Assembly (NCBI RefSeq): GCF_003999975.1
Contig: NZ_RJAC01000019.1
Span: 62,001 to 126,000 of the forward strand
Length of the DNA stretch: 64,000 bases
Source of the DNA: Actinoplanes solisilvae
GTDB lineage: Bacteria; Actinomycetota; Actinomycetes; Mycobacteriales; Micromonosporaceae
Direction of reading: 5' to 3'
A program made the translations under genes and the position numbers. The notes under the pieces were generated by a model. The model was not told the DNA's origin. It saw only the letters and a program-made list of their open reading frames with translations, and searched no databases. This document shows, in pieces, positions 42,395 through 51,310 of the stretch; position 1 is the first letter of the stretch, and each line of letters begins with the position of its first letter.

Positions 42395-43417
42395 ATGTCG
42401 ATGACCGAGGCCAACACGCGTAACAGGCAGCCGAGCATGGCTGATGTGGCGCGGACCGCGGGTGTGTCGGCGCAGACCGTCTCGCGGGCCCTCCGTGACT
42501 CGCCGAACGTCAATCCCGAGACCAGGCGGCGCGTGCTCGCCGCGGTCGACGAGCTGGGCTACCGGTTCAACAACGCGGCCAAGATGCTCTCCTCCGGCCG
42601 TAGCCACTCGATCGGCCTGGTCCTGCTGCAGTCCGGTGGCTACTACTCGCGCTCCGCGGTGACCGCCGGGGTCGAGGCGGCCGCCGGCCGGGCGGGCTAT
42701 TCGGTGAGCATCGCGACCATCGCCGACCTCGACACCGCCCAGATGGAGCGGTCGCTGTCCAAGCTGGCCGACCAGGGCGTCGACGGCATCGTGATCGCGG
42801 TCCCGCTGATCTCGGTGACCCGCAAGATGGAAGACATCACCAGCGACATCCCCACGGTGACGGTCGACGGCTCGCGCACCGCGGGCGCCCGCGTGCTCGG
42901 AATAGACCAGCGGGAAGCCGGTCGCGTGGCCACGCAGCACCTGCTCGACCTCGGCCACCGCCAGGTGTGGCACGTCGCCGGGCCGGACGAGTGGATCGAG
43001 GCCCGGCAGCGGCGGCAGGGCTGGCAGGAGTGCCTGGCCGCGGCCGGCATCGAGGCGCCGCCGCCGCTCGAGGGCGACTGGTCGCCGCGCTCGGGCTACC
43101 GCCAGGGCCAGATCCTCGCGATGATCCCCGACGTCACGGCGGTCTTCGCGGCCAGCGACGAGATGGCCTTCGGCCTGATCAAGGCGCTGCGCGAGAAGGG
43201 CCGCGCGGTGCCCGGCGACGTGTCCATCGTGAGCGTCGACGACATCGAGCTGGCCGCCTATTGCCACCCGCCACTGACCACTGTGCGGCAAGACTTCTAC
43301 CGCTCGGGTGAGGCCGCCGTCGCGCTGCTGCTCGACGATGAGAGTGCCGCCCAGACCGAGGTCGCCGCGGCCACGCTGTCGGTGCGCTCGTCGACCGCCG
43401 CACCCCGTACGCGCTGA
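42395..43417 (+). CDS. LacI family transcriptional regulator of the fucose/galactose locus
   Basis: A 340-residue repressor. The LacI headpiece is at about residues 14-65 (S-M-A-D-V-A-R-T-A-G-V-S-A-Q-T-V-S-R-A-L-R), with hinge helix A-A-K-M-L-S-S-G-R. A periplasmic-binding-protein-like sugar domain follows to the end. The ATG at 42395 has GGAGG seven bases upstream. The gene sits between the divergent GH35 gene and the ABC operon, and a matching operator lies on each side of it, so it probably controls both and itself. The inducer is likely a galactose- or fucose-containing sugar. Confidence 0.93.
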   Translation: MSMTEANTRNRQPSMADVARTAGVSAQTVSRALRDSPNVNPETRRRVLAAVDELGYRFNNAAKMLSSGRSHSIGLVLLQSGGYYSRSAVTAGVEAAAGRAGYSVSIATIADLDTAQMERSLSKLADQGVDGIVIAVPLISVTRKMEDITSDIPTVTVDGSRTAGARVLGIDQREAGRVATQHLLDLGHRQVWHVAGPDEWIEARQRRQGWQECLAAAGIEAPPPLEGDWSPRSGYRQGQILAMIPDVTAVFAASDEMAFGLIKALREKGRAVPGDVSIVSVDDIELAAYCHPPLTTVRQDFYRSGEAAVALLLDDESAAQTEVAAATLSVRSSTAAPRTR

Positions 43418-43457
43418 CCTTGACATTGCTTTTCGGTGAACGACTCTTGCTTGTTCA

Positions 43458-43479
43458 TGTTATCGGTGCCACTGTAACA
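43458..43479. promoter_or_regulatory. Operator copy 2 for the LacI regulator
   Basis: TGTTATCGGTGCCA at 43458-43471, then TAACAACG starting at 43475. It differs from copy 1 by a single base within the first 14. It lies 52 bases upstream of the binding-protein start, after the lacI stop. Confidence 0.7.
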
Positions 43480-43530
43480 ACGTCCGGCGCGCCCCTCGGC
43501 CTGATGGCGCACCCCCCGAGAGGACTTTCA

Positions 43531-44835
43531 ATGGTGAGACGAACTTTTGTGATGGCGGGCGCCGTGGTGGCCGCGCTCGGCCTGCTGGCCGGTTGTGGCG
43601 GTGGCGCCGGGAACGACGACGCCGGTGACGGCGGCACGCTGAAGGTCGCCGCCCTCGAGGGCGGTTACGGCCGGGAGATGTATACGCAGGTCATCGAGGC
43701 CTACAAGGCCAAGCACCCCGGCCTCGACGTGCAGCTGCAGATCTCGAAGAGCATCGAGGACGAGATCAGCCCGAACATGAAGGCGGGCAAGTTCCCCGAC
43801 GTCGTCGTGCTCGGCCAGGGCCGCAAGGCCGCGCTCACCGAGACGCTGATCAAGGACAAGGCCCTCGAGGACCTCTCCGGCGTGCGCGACGGGCTGAAGG
43901 ACAAGCTGACCGACGGCATCGTCGGCAACCTCAACACCGACCCGTACGGCGACGGCAAGACCTATCTGATGCCGATGTACTACGCGCCGACCGGCCTGTT
44001 CTACAACAAGGGCCTGTTCGAGCAGAACGGCTGGAAGACCCCGGCGACCTGGGACGAGATGTTCGCGCTGGGCGACGCGGCCAAGGCCAAGGGCATCTCG
44101 CTGTTCACCTACCCGACCGCGGGCTACCTCGACTCGTACTTCTTCGCCCTGCTTGCCGACATCGGCGGCGAGCAGTTCTACACCGACGTGATGACCTACA
44201 AGCAGGACGTCTGGAAGTCGCCGCAGGCCCGCCAGGCCCTCGACCTCACGACGAAGCTGCTCGGCTACGCCGCGCCGACCACCGTCGGGTACGCCAACGA
44301 GCAGGACTTCACCAAGAACCAGCAGTCGATCCTCGACAACAAGACGCTGTTCATGCCGAACGGCACCTGGATCGTCGGCGAGATGAAGGACGCGCCGCGG
44401 GCCAAGGGCTTCCAGTGGGCGCTCACCCCGCTGCCCGCCGCGACCTCGGGTGGCAAGCGCTACCTGACCACGTCGGTCGAGTCGGTCTGGATCCCCAGCG
44501 GCGCCAAGGACAAGGAAGCGGCCAAGGACTTCATCGCCTTCCTCTACTCCGACGAGGCGACCAAGATCTTCGCCCAGTCGAGCGCGATCCAGCCGGTCAA
44601 GGGCCTTGCGTCCACGCTCACCGGTGAGAACGCCGAGTTCTACCGGCTCTACGAGGACCCGAACGTCGCCGCGCTGGTCGGCGGGTTCGCCAGCACCGCG
44701 CCGGTCGAGGGCGTGGACATCAAGGCCACGCTGTTCGACACCGCGAACAGCATCATCAGCAAGGACAAGACCGAGGACCAATGGCAGTCCGCACTGAACG
44801 ACGCCAGCGAGAAGTTGCGGCAGGCGGGCAAGTGA
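43531..44835 (+). CDS. ABC sugar transporter substrate-binding lipoprotein
   Basis: A 434-residue extracellular lipoprotein of the carbohydrate (CUT1) binding-protein type. The signal is M-V-R-R-T-F, a hydrophobic core, and the lipobox L-A-G-C near residues 20-23. The mature protein has the two-lobed pattern with P-M-Y-Y-A-P-T-G-L-F-Y-N-K near residue 150. The ATG at 43531 follows GAGAGGAC. The stop overlaps the start of the first permease (GTGA). It would capture an oligosaccharide for import; no ATPase gene is in the operon, so a shared MsiK-type ATPase is probably used, as is usual in actinomycetes. Confidence 0.94.
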   Translation: MVRRTFVMAGAVVAALGLLAGCGGGAGNDDAGDGGTLKVAALEGGYGREMYTQVIEAYKAKHPGLDVQLQISKSIEDEISPNMKAGKFPDVVVLGQGRKAALTETLIKDKALEDLSGVRDGLKDKLTDGIVGNLNTDPYGDGKTYLMPMYYAPTGLFYNKGLFEQNGWKTPATWDEMFALGDAAKAKGISLFTYPTAGYLDSYFFALLADIGGEQFYTDVMTYKQDVWKSPQARQALDLTTKLLGYAAPTTVGYANEQDFTKNQQSILDNKTLFMPNGTWIVGEMKDAPRAKGFQWALTPLPAATSGGKRYLTTSVESVWIPSGAKDKEAAKDFIAFLYSDEATKIFAQSSAIQPVKGLASTLTGENAEFYRLYEDPNVAALVGGFASTAPVEGVDIKATLFDTANSIISKDKTEDQWQSALNDASEKLRQAGK

Positions 44836-45758
44836 CGACCCCGGCGGCGGCCCCCAAGCGGGCCGCCGCTCGGGGGCGCAAAGGCCACGGCAAGTTCGTA
44901 GCGGCTTGCCTGCTGCCCGCACTCGCCCTGTTCGCACTGTTCATGATCTGGCCGACCATCAACGTCTTCCGGATGTCGTTCTACCAGTGGAGCGGCTTCT
45001 CCCCGGAGGCCCGGTTCGTCGGCCTCGACAACTTCACCAAGCTGCTCGACGACGACCAGTTCATCCGGGCCTTCCAGAACACGGTCGCCCTGCTCGTGGT
45101 CGTGACCGTGGTGACGATGGGGATGGGCCTCTTCCTCGCGGCCGTCATGACCCGCGAGAAACTCCGCGGCCGCAACCTCTACCGGTTCGTCCTCTACATC
45201 CCGAACGTGCTCTCCGTGGTCGTCATCGCGGCGATCTTCTCGGCCATCTACGACCAGCAGAACGGGCTGCTCAATGGGACCCTCCGCCTGCTCTCGGCCG
45301 ACGGTCTGCAGCAGGTGTGGCTGGGCAACCAGAAGATCGTGCTCTGGTCGGTGGCGATCGCCATGGTCTGGCAGTCGCTCGGCTACTACATGGTCCTCTA
45401 CATGTCGAGCATGAGCAGCATCCCCGAGGAGCTGTACGAGGCCTCGTCGCTCGACGGCGCCACCGGCAGCCGGCAGTTCTTCACCATCACCCTGCCGCTG
45501 ATCTGGCAGAACCTGCGTACGTCGCTGACCTTCTTCATCATGAGCGCGGTCAACCTCAGCTTCGTGCTGGTGCGCGCGATGACCGGCGGCGGCCCGGACG
45601 GCTCGTCCGAGGTGCTGCTCAGCTACATGTACAAGCAGGCCTACACGAACTCGTCGTACGGCTACGGCATGGCCATCGGCGTCGTCATCTTCGCCTTCTC
45701 GTTCCTCGTGTCGCTGCTGGTCAGCCGGGCGACCAAGCGCGAGCCACTGCAGTTCTGA
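44832..45758 (+). CDS. ABC sugar permease, MalF type
   Basis: A 308-residue inner membrane protein with six helices. The EAA loop reads E-L-Y-E-A-S-S-L-D-G-A-T-G and contacts the ATPase. The cytoplasmic N-terminus is basic (A-P-K-R-A-A-A-R-G-R-K-G). The GTG at 44832 overlaps the binding-protein stop. Confidence 0.94.
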   Translation: MTTPAAAPKRAAARGRKGHGKFVAACLLPALALFALFMIWPTINVFRMSFYQWSGFSPEARFVGLDNFTKLLDDDQFIRAFQNTVALLVVVTVVTMGMGLFLAAVMTREKLRGRNLYRFVLYIPNVLSVVVIAAIFSAIYDQQNGLLNGTLRLLSADGLQQVWLGNQKIVLWSVAIAMVWQSLGYYMVLYMSSMSSIPEELYEASSLDGATGSRQFFTITLPLIWQNLRTSLTFFIMSAVNLSFVLVRAMTGGGPDGSSEVLLSYMYKQAYTNSSYGYGMAIGVVIFAFSFLVSLLVSRATKREPLQF

Positions 45759-45765
45759 GGCCCCC

Positions 45766-46620
45766 ATGACCAAGATCAAACCTCTCGCGTACGCCCTGAT
45801 CGTCGCCCTCGCCCTGCTCATCGCGGTGCCCGTGGCGTGGGTGCTGGTCGCGTCGCTGAAGACCAAGGGCGAGTTCTTCGGCAGCCCGTGGACGCTGCCC
45901 GAGGGCCTGCACCTGCGGAACTACGTCGACGCGTTCGTCACCGCGCACATGGGTCAGTACTTCGCGACCTCGCTGTTCGTGACCCTGCTCGGGCTCGCCT
46001 TCGTGCTCGCGGTGTCGATCCCCGCCGCGTACGTCATCGCCCGTTACGACTTCTGGGGCAAGAGCGTCGTCGAGGTCGCCCTGCTGGCCGGCCTGTTCGT
46101 GAACGTCAACTACATCGTGGTGCCGATCTTCCTGATGCTGGTCGGCTGGGACCGCTCGCTGGCCGACGTGTTCCCGGACGGCTTCTTCATCGACAACCCG
46201 GCCATGCTGTCGCTGATCTACGCCGCGACCTCGATCCCGTTCACGATCTACCTGCTCACCGCGTACTTCCGGTCGATCCCGGCCGACTACGAGGAAGCGG
46301 CGTCGCTCGACGGGGCCTCGCGTTGGACGGTCATGACCCGGGTGATGGTGCCGATGGCCCGCCCGGCCGTGACCACGGTGATCCTGTTCAACTTCCTGGC
46401 CTACTGGAACGACTTCATCATCGCGCTCACCCTGCTGCCCGGCGAGGGCAAGACCCTGCAGGTGGGCCTGCTCAACCTGATGACCGCCCAGAAGGCCGCG
46501 GCCGACTACGGGCGGCTCTACGCCGGCATGGTCATCGTGATCGTCCCGGTGCTGCTCGTCTACGCCCTGATCCAGCGCCGCCTGATCGAGGGCATGGCCG
46601 CCGGCGGCGTGAAGGGCTGA
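45766..46620 (+). CDS. ABC sugar permease, MalG type
   Basis: A 284-residue permease with six helices and the EAA loop Y-E-E-A-A-S-L-D-G-A-S-R near residues 175-186. It starts seven bases after the first permease and pairs with it. The last residues G-M-A-A-G-G-V-K-G are typical for the MalG group. Confidence 0.94.
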   Translation: MTKIKPLAYALIVALALLIAVPVAWVLVASLKTKGEFFGSPWTLPEGLHLRNYVDAFVTAHMGQYFATSLFVTLLGLAFVLAVSIPAAYVIARYDFWGKSVVEVALLAGLFVNVNYIVVPIFLMLVGWDRSLADVFPDGFFIDNPAMLSLIYAATSIPFTIYLLTAYFRSIPADYEEAASLDGASRWTVMTRVMVPMARPAVTTVILFNFLAYWNDFIIALTLLPGEGKTLQVGLLNLMTAQKAAADYGRLYAGMVIVIVPVLLVYALIQRRLIEGMAAGGVKG

Positions 46621-46631
46621 GGAGAGTTCCC

Positions 46632-46787
46632 ATGAGAATCGCGCTGCGCGCCCTGATCGCGCTGGCCTGCATCGTCGCCGTGATCGTCGCCCGGCCCACC
46701 GTCGGCTGGGGCAGCCTCGCCGTGATGCTGTTCGCCCTGCTCGTGCTGCTGGCCCTGCTCGCCGACTACAACAGGAAATATCGATGA
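46632..46787 (+). CDS. Small membrane protein of the sugar operon (possibly DUF6903)
   Basis: A 51-residue protein with two hydrophobic helices (about 5-21 and 26-44) and a basic end A-D-Y-N-R-K-Y-R. GAGGAGAG precedes its ATG, and its stop overlaps the fucosidase ATG (ATGA), so it is clearly translated. Small proteins ending in Y-N-R-K-Y are found beside sugar ABC permeases in other bacteria (I believe DUF6903), but no function is known. It may stabilise the permease pair. Confidence 0.72.
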   Translation: MRIALRALIALACIVAVIVARPTVGWGSLAVMLFALLVLLALLADYNRKYR

Positions 46788-48094
46788 CTGATCTGGTTGC
46801 TGTCCGGCCGAGCGCCCGTCAGGTCGCCTGGCAGCGGATGGAGTTCTACGGCTTCCTCCACTTCGGCATGAACACCATGACCGACCGGGAGTGGGGCACG
46901 GGCCACGAGGATCCCGCCCTGTTCGACCCGGGTTCGGTTGACGCCGATCAGTGGGTGCGCGCGTTGAAGAGCGCCGGGATGACCGGCGTGATCCTCACCT
47001 GCAAGCACCACGACGGCTTCGCGCTGTGGCCGAGCGACGTCTCGAAGCATTCCGTCGCCTCGTCGCCCTACCCCGGCGACGTGGTCGGCGAGGTTGCCGC
47101 GGCGGCGCGGAGGCACGGGCTGAAGTTCGGCGTCTACCTTTCGCCGTGGGACCGCACGGAGGCTTCCTACGGCTCCGGCACGGCGTATGACGACTTCTAC
47201 GTCGCCCAGCTCACCGAACTGCTCACCCGCTACGGCCCGATCTTCTCGGTCTGGCTCGACGGCGCCAACGGTGAAGGACCCAACGGCAAGACCCAGTGGT
47301 ACGACTGGGAGCGGTATTACGCCGTGGTCCGCGAGCTGCAGCCCGGCGCGGTCATCAACGTCTGCGGCCCCGACGTGCGCTGGTGCGGCAACGAGGCCGG
47401 CGACACTCGGCCCGACGAGTGGAGCGTCGTGCCGCGCGAGCTGCAGGACGCCGAACGCACCGCCGAGCGTTCCCAGCAGGCCGACGACGGCGAGTTCGCC
47501 CGGCAGACGATGCGCAGCGACGAACGCGACCTGGGCAGCCGGGACGCGCTGGCCGGCCACACCGACCTGGTCTGGTACCCGGCCGAGGTCAACACGTCGA
47601 TCCGGCCCGGCTGGTTCCACCACCCGGCCGAGGACGACGCCGTCCGCCCGGTCGACGAGCTGTTCGACATCTACCTCAAGTCGGTCGGCGGCAACGCGTG
47701 CTTCCTGCTCAACGTGCCGCCCGCGCGTGACGGCCGGATCCACGACGCCGACGTCGCGGCCCTGTCCGAGCTGGGCCGCCGCATCGAGGACTTCCGCTCG
47801 CGCGCGGTCGCGGGCTCGTTCGGCACGCCGTGGGCCGCGACCGTCGAGCTCGACCCGCCGCGATCGGTCGAAGCCGTCGTGATCGGCGAGGACATCACCC
47901 AGGGACAGCGCGTCGAGCACGTGGTGGTGACCGCGCGTCGTGACGGTGCGTGGTGGCCGGTGGCCGAGGCGAACGCGGTCGGTTACCAGCGGATTCTCAC
48001 GTTCGAGCCGCTCGAGACGGACGCCGTACGGATCGAGGTGACCGCAGCGCGCGCCACCCCGGTCGTCGACCGCGTGGCCGTGATCGCGTCATGA
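46784..48094 (+). CDS. Glycoside hydrolase family 29 alpha-L-fucosidase
   Basis: A 436-residue cytoplasmic enzyme that would remove L-fucose. The start M-E-F-Y-G-F-L-H-F-G-M-N-T and the T-C-K-H-H-D-G-F-A-L-W segment are diagnostic of GH29. The nucleophile Asp is probably in S-V-W-L-D-G-A-N-G near residue 156. The last 100 residues form a beta domain. No signal peptide is present, so it acts on sugars brought in by the ABC system. It is coupled on both sides by ATGA overlaps. Confidence 0.94.
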   Translation: MTDLVAVRPSARQVAWQRMEFYGFLHFGMNTMTDREWGTGHEDPALFDPGSVDADQWVRALKSAGMTGVILTCKHHDGFALWPSDVSKHSVASSPYPGDVVGEVAAAARRHGLKFGVYLSPWDRTEASYGSGTAYDDFYVAQLTELLTRYGPIFSVWLDGANGEGPNGKTQWYDWERYYAVVRELQPGAVINVCGPDVRWCGNEAGDTRPDEWSVVPRELQDAERTAERSQQADDGEFARQTMRSDERDLGSRDALAGHTDLVWYPAEVNTSIRPGWFHHPAEDDAVRPVDELFDIYLKSVGGNACFLLNVPPARDGRIHDADVAALSELGRRIEDFRSRAVAGSFGTPWAATVELDPPRSVEAVVIGEDITQGQRVEHVVVTARRDGAWWPVAEANAVGYQRILTFEPLETDAVRIEVTAARATPVVDRVAVIAS

Positions 48095-48951
48095 AGCGCC
48101 GCTACCTGATCCCGGCCGGGGTCGTCGTCCTGGCCCTGATCGTCGGCGGGGTGCTGCTGGTGACCCGGCCGGGCGATCAGGTCGCGACCGTCGACGGGCA
48201 TGCGATCACGCGCGACGAGCTGGCGTTCCACATGCGACGGCTGGCCGCGACCCCCGGCGGCGACCTGCGCGCGCGGGCCCTGGCCGAGGCTGAGAAGGAC
48301 AAGGTCCTGATGCTGATGGCGAAGGAGCAGGGCCTGGTCGGCTCGGTCGACCACGCGGACTTCGTGAAGTCGGTCGGCGACGAGAACGCGCGCCGCGCGA
48401 ACGCCAAGCGCGACGGCGAGGTCGTCTACGGGCTGACCGAGTTCACGCCCGAGGAGTTCTACGGCAAACGGATCACCGACCTCGCCACCGAGCTGCGCAA
48501 ACGGCAGCCGGTGACGGACGCGGAGGTGCGGGCCGCGTTCGACCGTGATCGGGCCGCGTGGAGCGCCAACGCCACCACGTACACGTATTCGAAGCTGGTC
48601 GTCCCGGCCTCCGCGCCGCTGCGCGGCAACGAACTGACGGGTCCGGTGACGACCGCTACCTATGCCGGCGGCGGGGTGAACGCGCACGACCAGGAGTTGC
48701 TGGCCGTGCTCACCCCGCTGAAGCCGGGTCAGACCTCCGCGCCGGTTCGGAGTGGTGACCAGCTCACGTACTACCGGCTCGACCGCCGGACCGTCGACGA
48801 GAAAGCGGCGTTCGCCCAGTACGCGCCGCGGATCCGGCAGTCGATCACGGGGGAGAAGTTCTCGCAGTTGTTGGAGAAGCGCCTGGCCGGCAGCGATATC
48901 AAGGTCGATGCCGAGGCCATGGCGGACGTCGACGCAGAGGAAGTGCAATGA
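48091..48951 (+). CDS. Membrane-anchored SurA/PrsA-like foldase
   Basis: A 286-residue extracytoplasmic protein with one N-terminal membrane helix (residues 6-25). A SurA N-terminal-like helical domain follows: A-T-V-D-G-H-A-I-T-R-D-E-L-A-F-H-M-R. Then comes a region resembling a parvulin insert (about 160-245, T-Y-T-Y-S-K-L-V-V-P) and a C-terminal helix. Such proteins assist folding of secreted proteins. It is coupled by ATGA overlaps to the fucosidase upstream and to a large secreted protein downstream, which suggests a dedicated chaperone for that protein. Confidence 0.78.
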   Translation: MKRRYLIPAGVVVLALIVGGVLLVTRPGDQVATVDGHAITRDELAFHMRRLAATPGGDLRARALAEAEKDKVLMLMAKEQGLVGSVDHADFVKSVGDENARRANAKRDGEVVYGLTEFTPEEFYGKRITDLATELRKRQPVTDAEVRAAFDRDRAAWSANATTYTYSKLVVPASAPLRGNELTGPVTTATYAGGGVNAHDQELLAVLTPLKPGQTSAPVRSGDQLTYYRLDRRTVDEKAAFAQYAPRIRQSITGEKFSQLLEKRLAGSDIKVDAEAMADVDAEEVQ

Positions 48952-51191
48952 GACCTGCCCTCCGCAACACCCTGGTGGCGCTGGCCACCGGGTTGCTCGT
49001 GGCGCCCCTGGTCGCCGCACCGGCGAGCGCGCACGAAGCGAAGAAGGCCCACTGGCCCGGCAACAGCCCGAACCGGACCGGCGGCCAGGACTACTACCTC
49101 GACGCCAAGGGCGGCAGCGACAAGGCCGCGGGCACGTCTCCTCAGCGGGCCTGGCGGTCGCTGGCGAAGGCGAACGCCACCACCTTCAAGCCGGGCGACC
49201 GCATCCTGCTCAAGGCCGGTTCGCAGTGGCAGGGCGAGCAGCTCTGGCCGAAGGGCTCCGGCACCGGCACGAAACCGATCACCATCTCGGCGTACGGGAA
49301 CGACAAGGCTCCACGCCCATATATCGCGACAAACGGTAACGTGCCCAATCCGTTCAACCCGGACGGCACGAAGAACCCGCAGACCGTGGGCCTGACCGGC
49401 GCGATCGTCCTGCGTAACCAGCAGGGCTTCGACATCAACAACGTGGCGCTGTCGAACGACGACGACTTCGCCACCGACATCACGACCGGCACCTACGTGC
49501 GCGACGGCATCATGGTGTCGATCAACGCCGACCTGCTCCCGGCCGGCGCCGACACCATCATGGACCACTTCCGCATCCACGACGTCTACGTTCACAACCT
49601 GGATGGCCCGAGCACCTGGCAGAAGATCCACTACGGGGCGGTGAACTTCCAGGTCTTCGGCAGCCAGAGCTACAAGGCGTACGGGACCGGGGGTTACTAC
49701 TTCAAGGACGTGCGGATCGAGGACAACACGTTCGATCACGTCGAGCTGCACGCTGTCCAGTTCGCGTTCAACTGGTTCAACGCCGACGGAACCGACGCCG
49801 GGCAGTACGACGAGGCCGGCAAGTTCCACGAGGGCTGGGAACAGCTCTGGGTGCGTACGCGTGATCTCTACAGCCGGGACGTCTACATCGGGCACAACTA
49901 CGCCGAGAGCGTCGGGCAGGGCGCGTTCCAGCTCGCCAACACCAAGCACATGACCGTCGAGTACAACGAGGTCAATGGCTTCCTCGAGCGCTACAACGCG
50001 GTGTCGTGCGGGCTCTACCTGTGGGCCGGCGCCGACTCGGTGATGCAGTACAACGAGGTTTACGGCGGGCCGGCCAACGAGTTCGACGGCACGCCCTGGG
50101 ACCTGGAGTACACGAACTTCAACGTCACCTATCAGTACAACTATTCGCACGACAACGCCGCGGGCTGGATGGCGTACATGGGCAACAGCTCGAACTCGGT
50201 GGCGCGTTACAACCTGAGCGTCGACGACAACGGCGTGCTCGTGAAGAACATGCTGTCGACGAACTACTCGCCGACGTACTTCGTGAACAACACCTTCGTG
50301 TACGACGACCTCGACTGGGTGCACGACGAGACGTTCCTGAGCCGCGTGTACTTCCTGAACAACATCTTCTACAACAAGTCCGCGACGCCGACCCCGTGGT
50401 ACCGCAAGACCGGCGCGCTGCGGCAGGCCGTCTTCGCGAACAACGACTACTACGAGGCCGGTGGCACCCACTCCACCCAGGAACCCGCCGACCTGGCCGG
50501 GAAGCGCGTGGACCCGCGGTTCGTCGGTAACCCGGCTGCGCAGCCCGCCGGCCTCCGCGCGGCGGCGGCGAACTTCTCGCTGCGCAAGGACTCGCCCCTG
50601 GTCGACGCGGGCCGCTACAACCCGCACCTGGGCACCTCGGACATTCTCGGCACGCACATCTACCACGGCAAGGCGCCCGATGTCGGCGCGGTGGAAACCA
50701 CGGTTGGTCGCAAGGTGCCGCACCCGGTCGACACCGACCCGATCGAGGACGAGACCGCGGCCCGGCTCAGCCTCGCGCAGGGTAAACCGGTCACGGCCAG
50801 CTCGACCCACCCCGGCGCGAACGGCACCCTGATCGCGGCCAACCTGACCGACGGCAACCTGTCGAGCCGGTGGGCGGCCGCCGACGACGCGACCTACCCG
50901 ATCACGCTCGACATCGACCTCGGCGCCGACACCACGTTCCGCGAGGTCTACCTCGACGAGTACACCGATTCGGGCACCAACCCGCGCGTCCAGTCGTTCG
51001 ACCTGCAGCGCTGGGACGCGGCCACCGGCACCTGGGTCACCTTCGCCTCGGCGGCCGACGGCATCGGGCACGACCGCTCGGTGACCGGCTTCGGCTCGGT
51101 GACCACGAGCAAGGTGCGGGTGGCGCTGACCGGCCAGATCGCCACCGAGCAGTACACGCCGACCCTCACCGAGATCGGCCTGTACGCCTGA
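48948..51191 (+). CDS. Secreted right-handed beta-helix protein with C-terminal F5/8 type C domain
   Basis: A 747-residue exported protein with a Sec signal ending A-P-A-S-A. A parallel beta-helix follows at about residues 45-600, with many N-N-x and Y-N-x turns such as N-H-Y-A-E-S and N-T-F-V-Y. The C-terminal discoidin-like domain (about 615-747) starts L-S-L-A-Q-G-K-P-V-T-A-S-S-T-H-P-G and includes D-G-N-L-S-S-R-W. The architecture suggests an extracellular glycan lyase or hydrolase that binds its polymer and releases oligosaccharides for the ABC importer. No catalytic residue can be named. A strong terminator follows. Confidence 0.85.
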   Translation: MRPALRNTLVALATGLLVAPLVAAPASAHEAKKAHWPGNSPNRTGGQDYYLDAKGGSDKAAGTSPQRAWRSLAKANATTFKPGDRILLKAGSQWQGEQLWPKGSGTGTKPITISAYGNDKAPRPYIATNGNVPNPFNPDGTKNPQTVGLTGAIVLRNQQGFDINNVALSNDDDFATDITTGTYVRDGIMVSINADLLPAGADTIMDHFRIHDVYVHNLDGPSTWQKIHYGAVNFQVFGSQSYKAYGTGGYYFKDVRIEDNTFDHVELHAVQFAFNWFNADGTDAGQYDEAGKFHEGWEQLWVRTRDLYSRDVYIGHNYAESVGQGAFQLANTKHMTVEYNEVNGFLERYNAVSCGLYLWAGADSVMQYNEVYGGPANEFDGTPWDLEYTNFNVTYQYNYSHDNAAGWMAYMGNSSNSVARYNLSVDDNGVLVKNMLSTNYSPTYFVNNTFVYDDLDWVHDETFLSRVYFLNNIFYNKSATPTPWYRKTGALRQAVFANNDYYEAGGTHSTQEPADLAGKRVDPRFVGNPAAQPAGLRAAAANFSLRKDSPLVDAGRYNPHLGTSDILGTHIYHGKAPDVGAVETTVGRKVPHPVDTDPIEDETAARLSLAQGKPVTASSTHPGANGTLIAANLTDGNLSSRWAAADDATYPITLDIDLGADTTFREVYLDEYTDSGTNPRVQSFDLQRWDAATGTWVTFASAADGIGHDRSVTGFGSVTTSKVRVALTGQIATEQYTPTLTEIGLYA

Positions 51192-51195
51192 ACCC

Positions 51196-51233
51196 CCGGC
51201 CGGGCCCGGTTCCTCAGTGCCGGGCCCGGCCGG
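51196..51233 (+). terminator. Terminator hairpin of the fucose/galactose operon
   Basis: A perfect 14-base inverted repeat, CCGGCCGGGCCCGG at 51196-51209 and its complement at 51220-51233, with a 10-base loop and TTCCTTACTTT downstream. It ends the operon four bases after the beta-helix stop codon. Confidence 0.88.
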
Positions 51234-51310
51234 TTCCTTACTTTCGTCAGTACGGGCGGCTGCCGTTCGGGTCGGGTGCCGGGAGTGCCCGCGCTTCTAA
51301 CGTCCGGGGC

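Noticed and set aside
48771-51071. 766-codon minus-strand open frame opposite to the beta-helix gene
   Set aside because: The translation is low-complexity Val/Arg/Gly-rich without motif, and the plus-strand gene has a signal peptide and recognisable domains.
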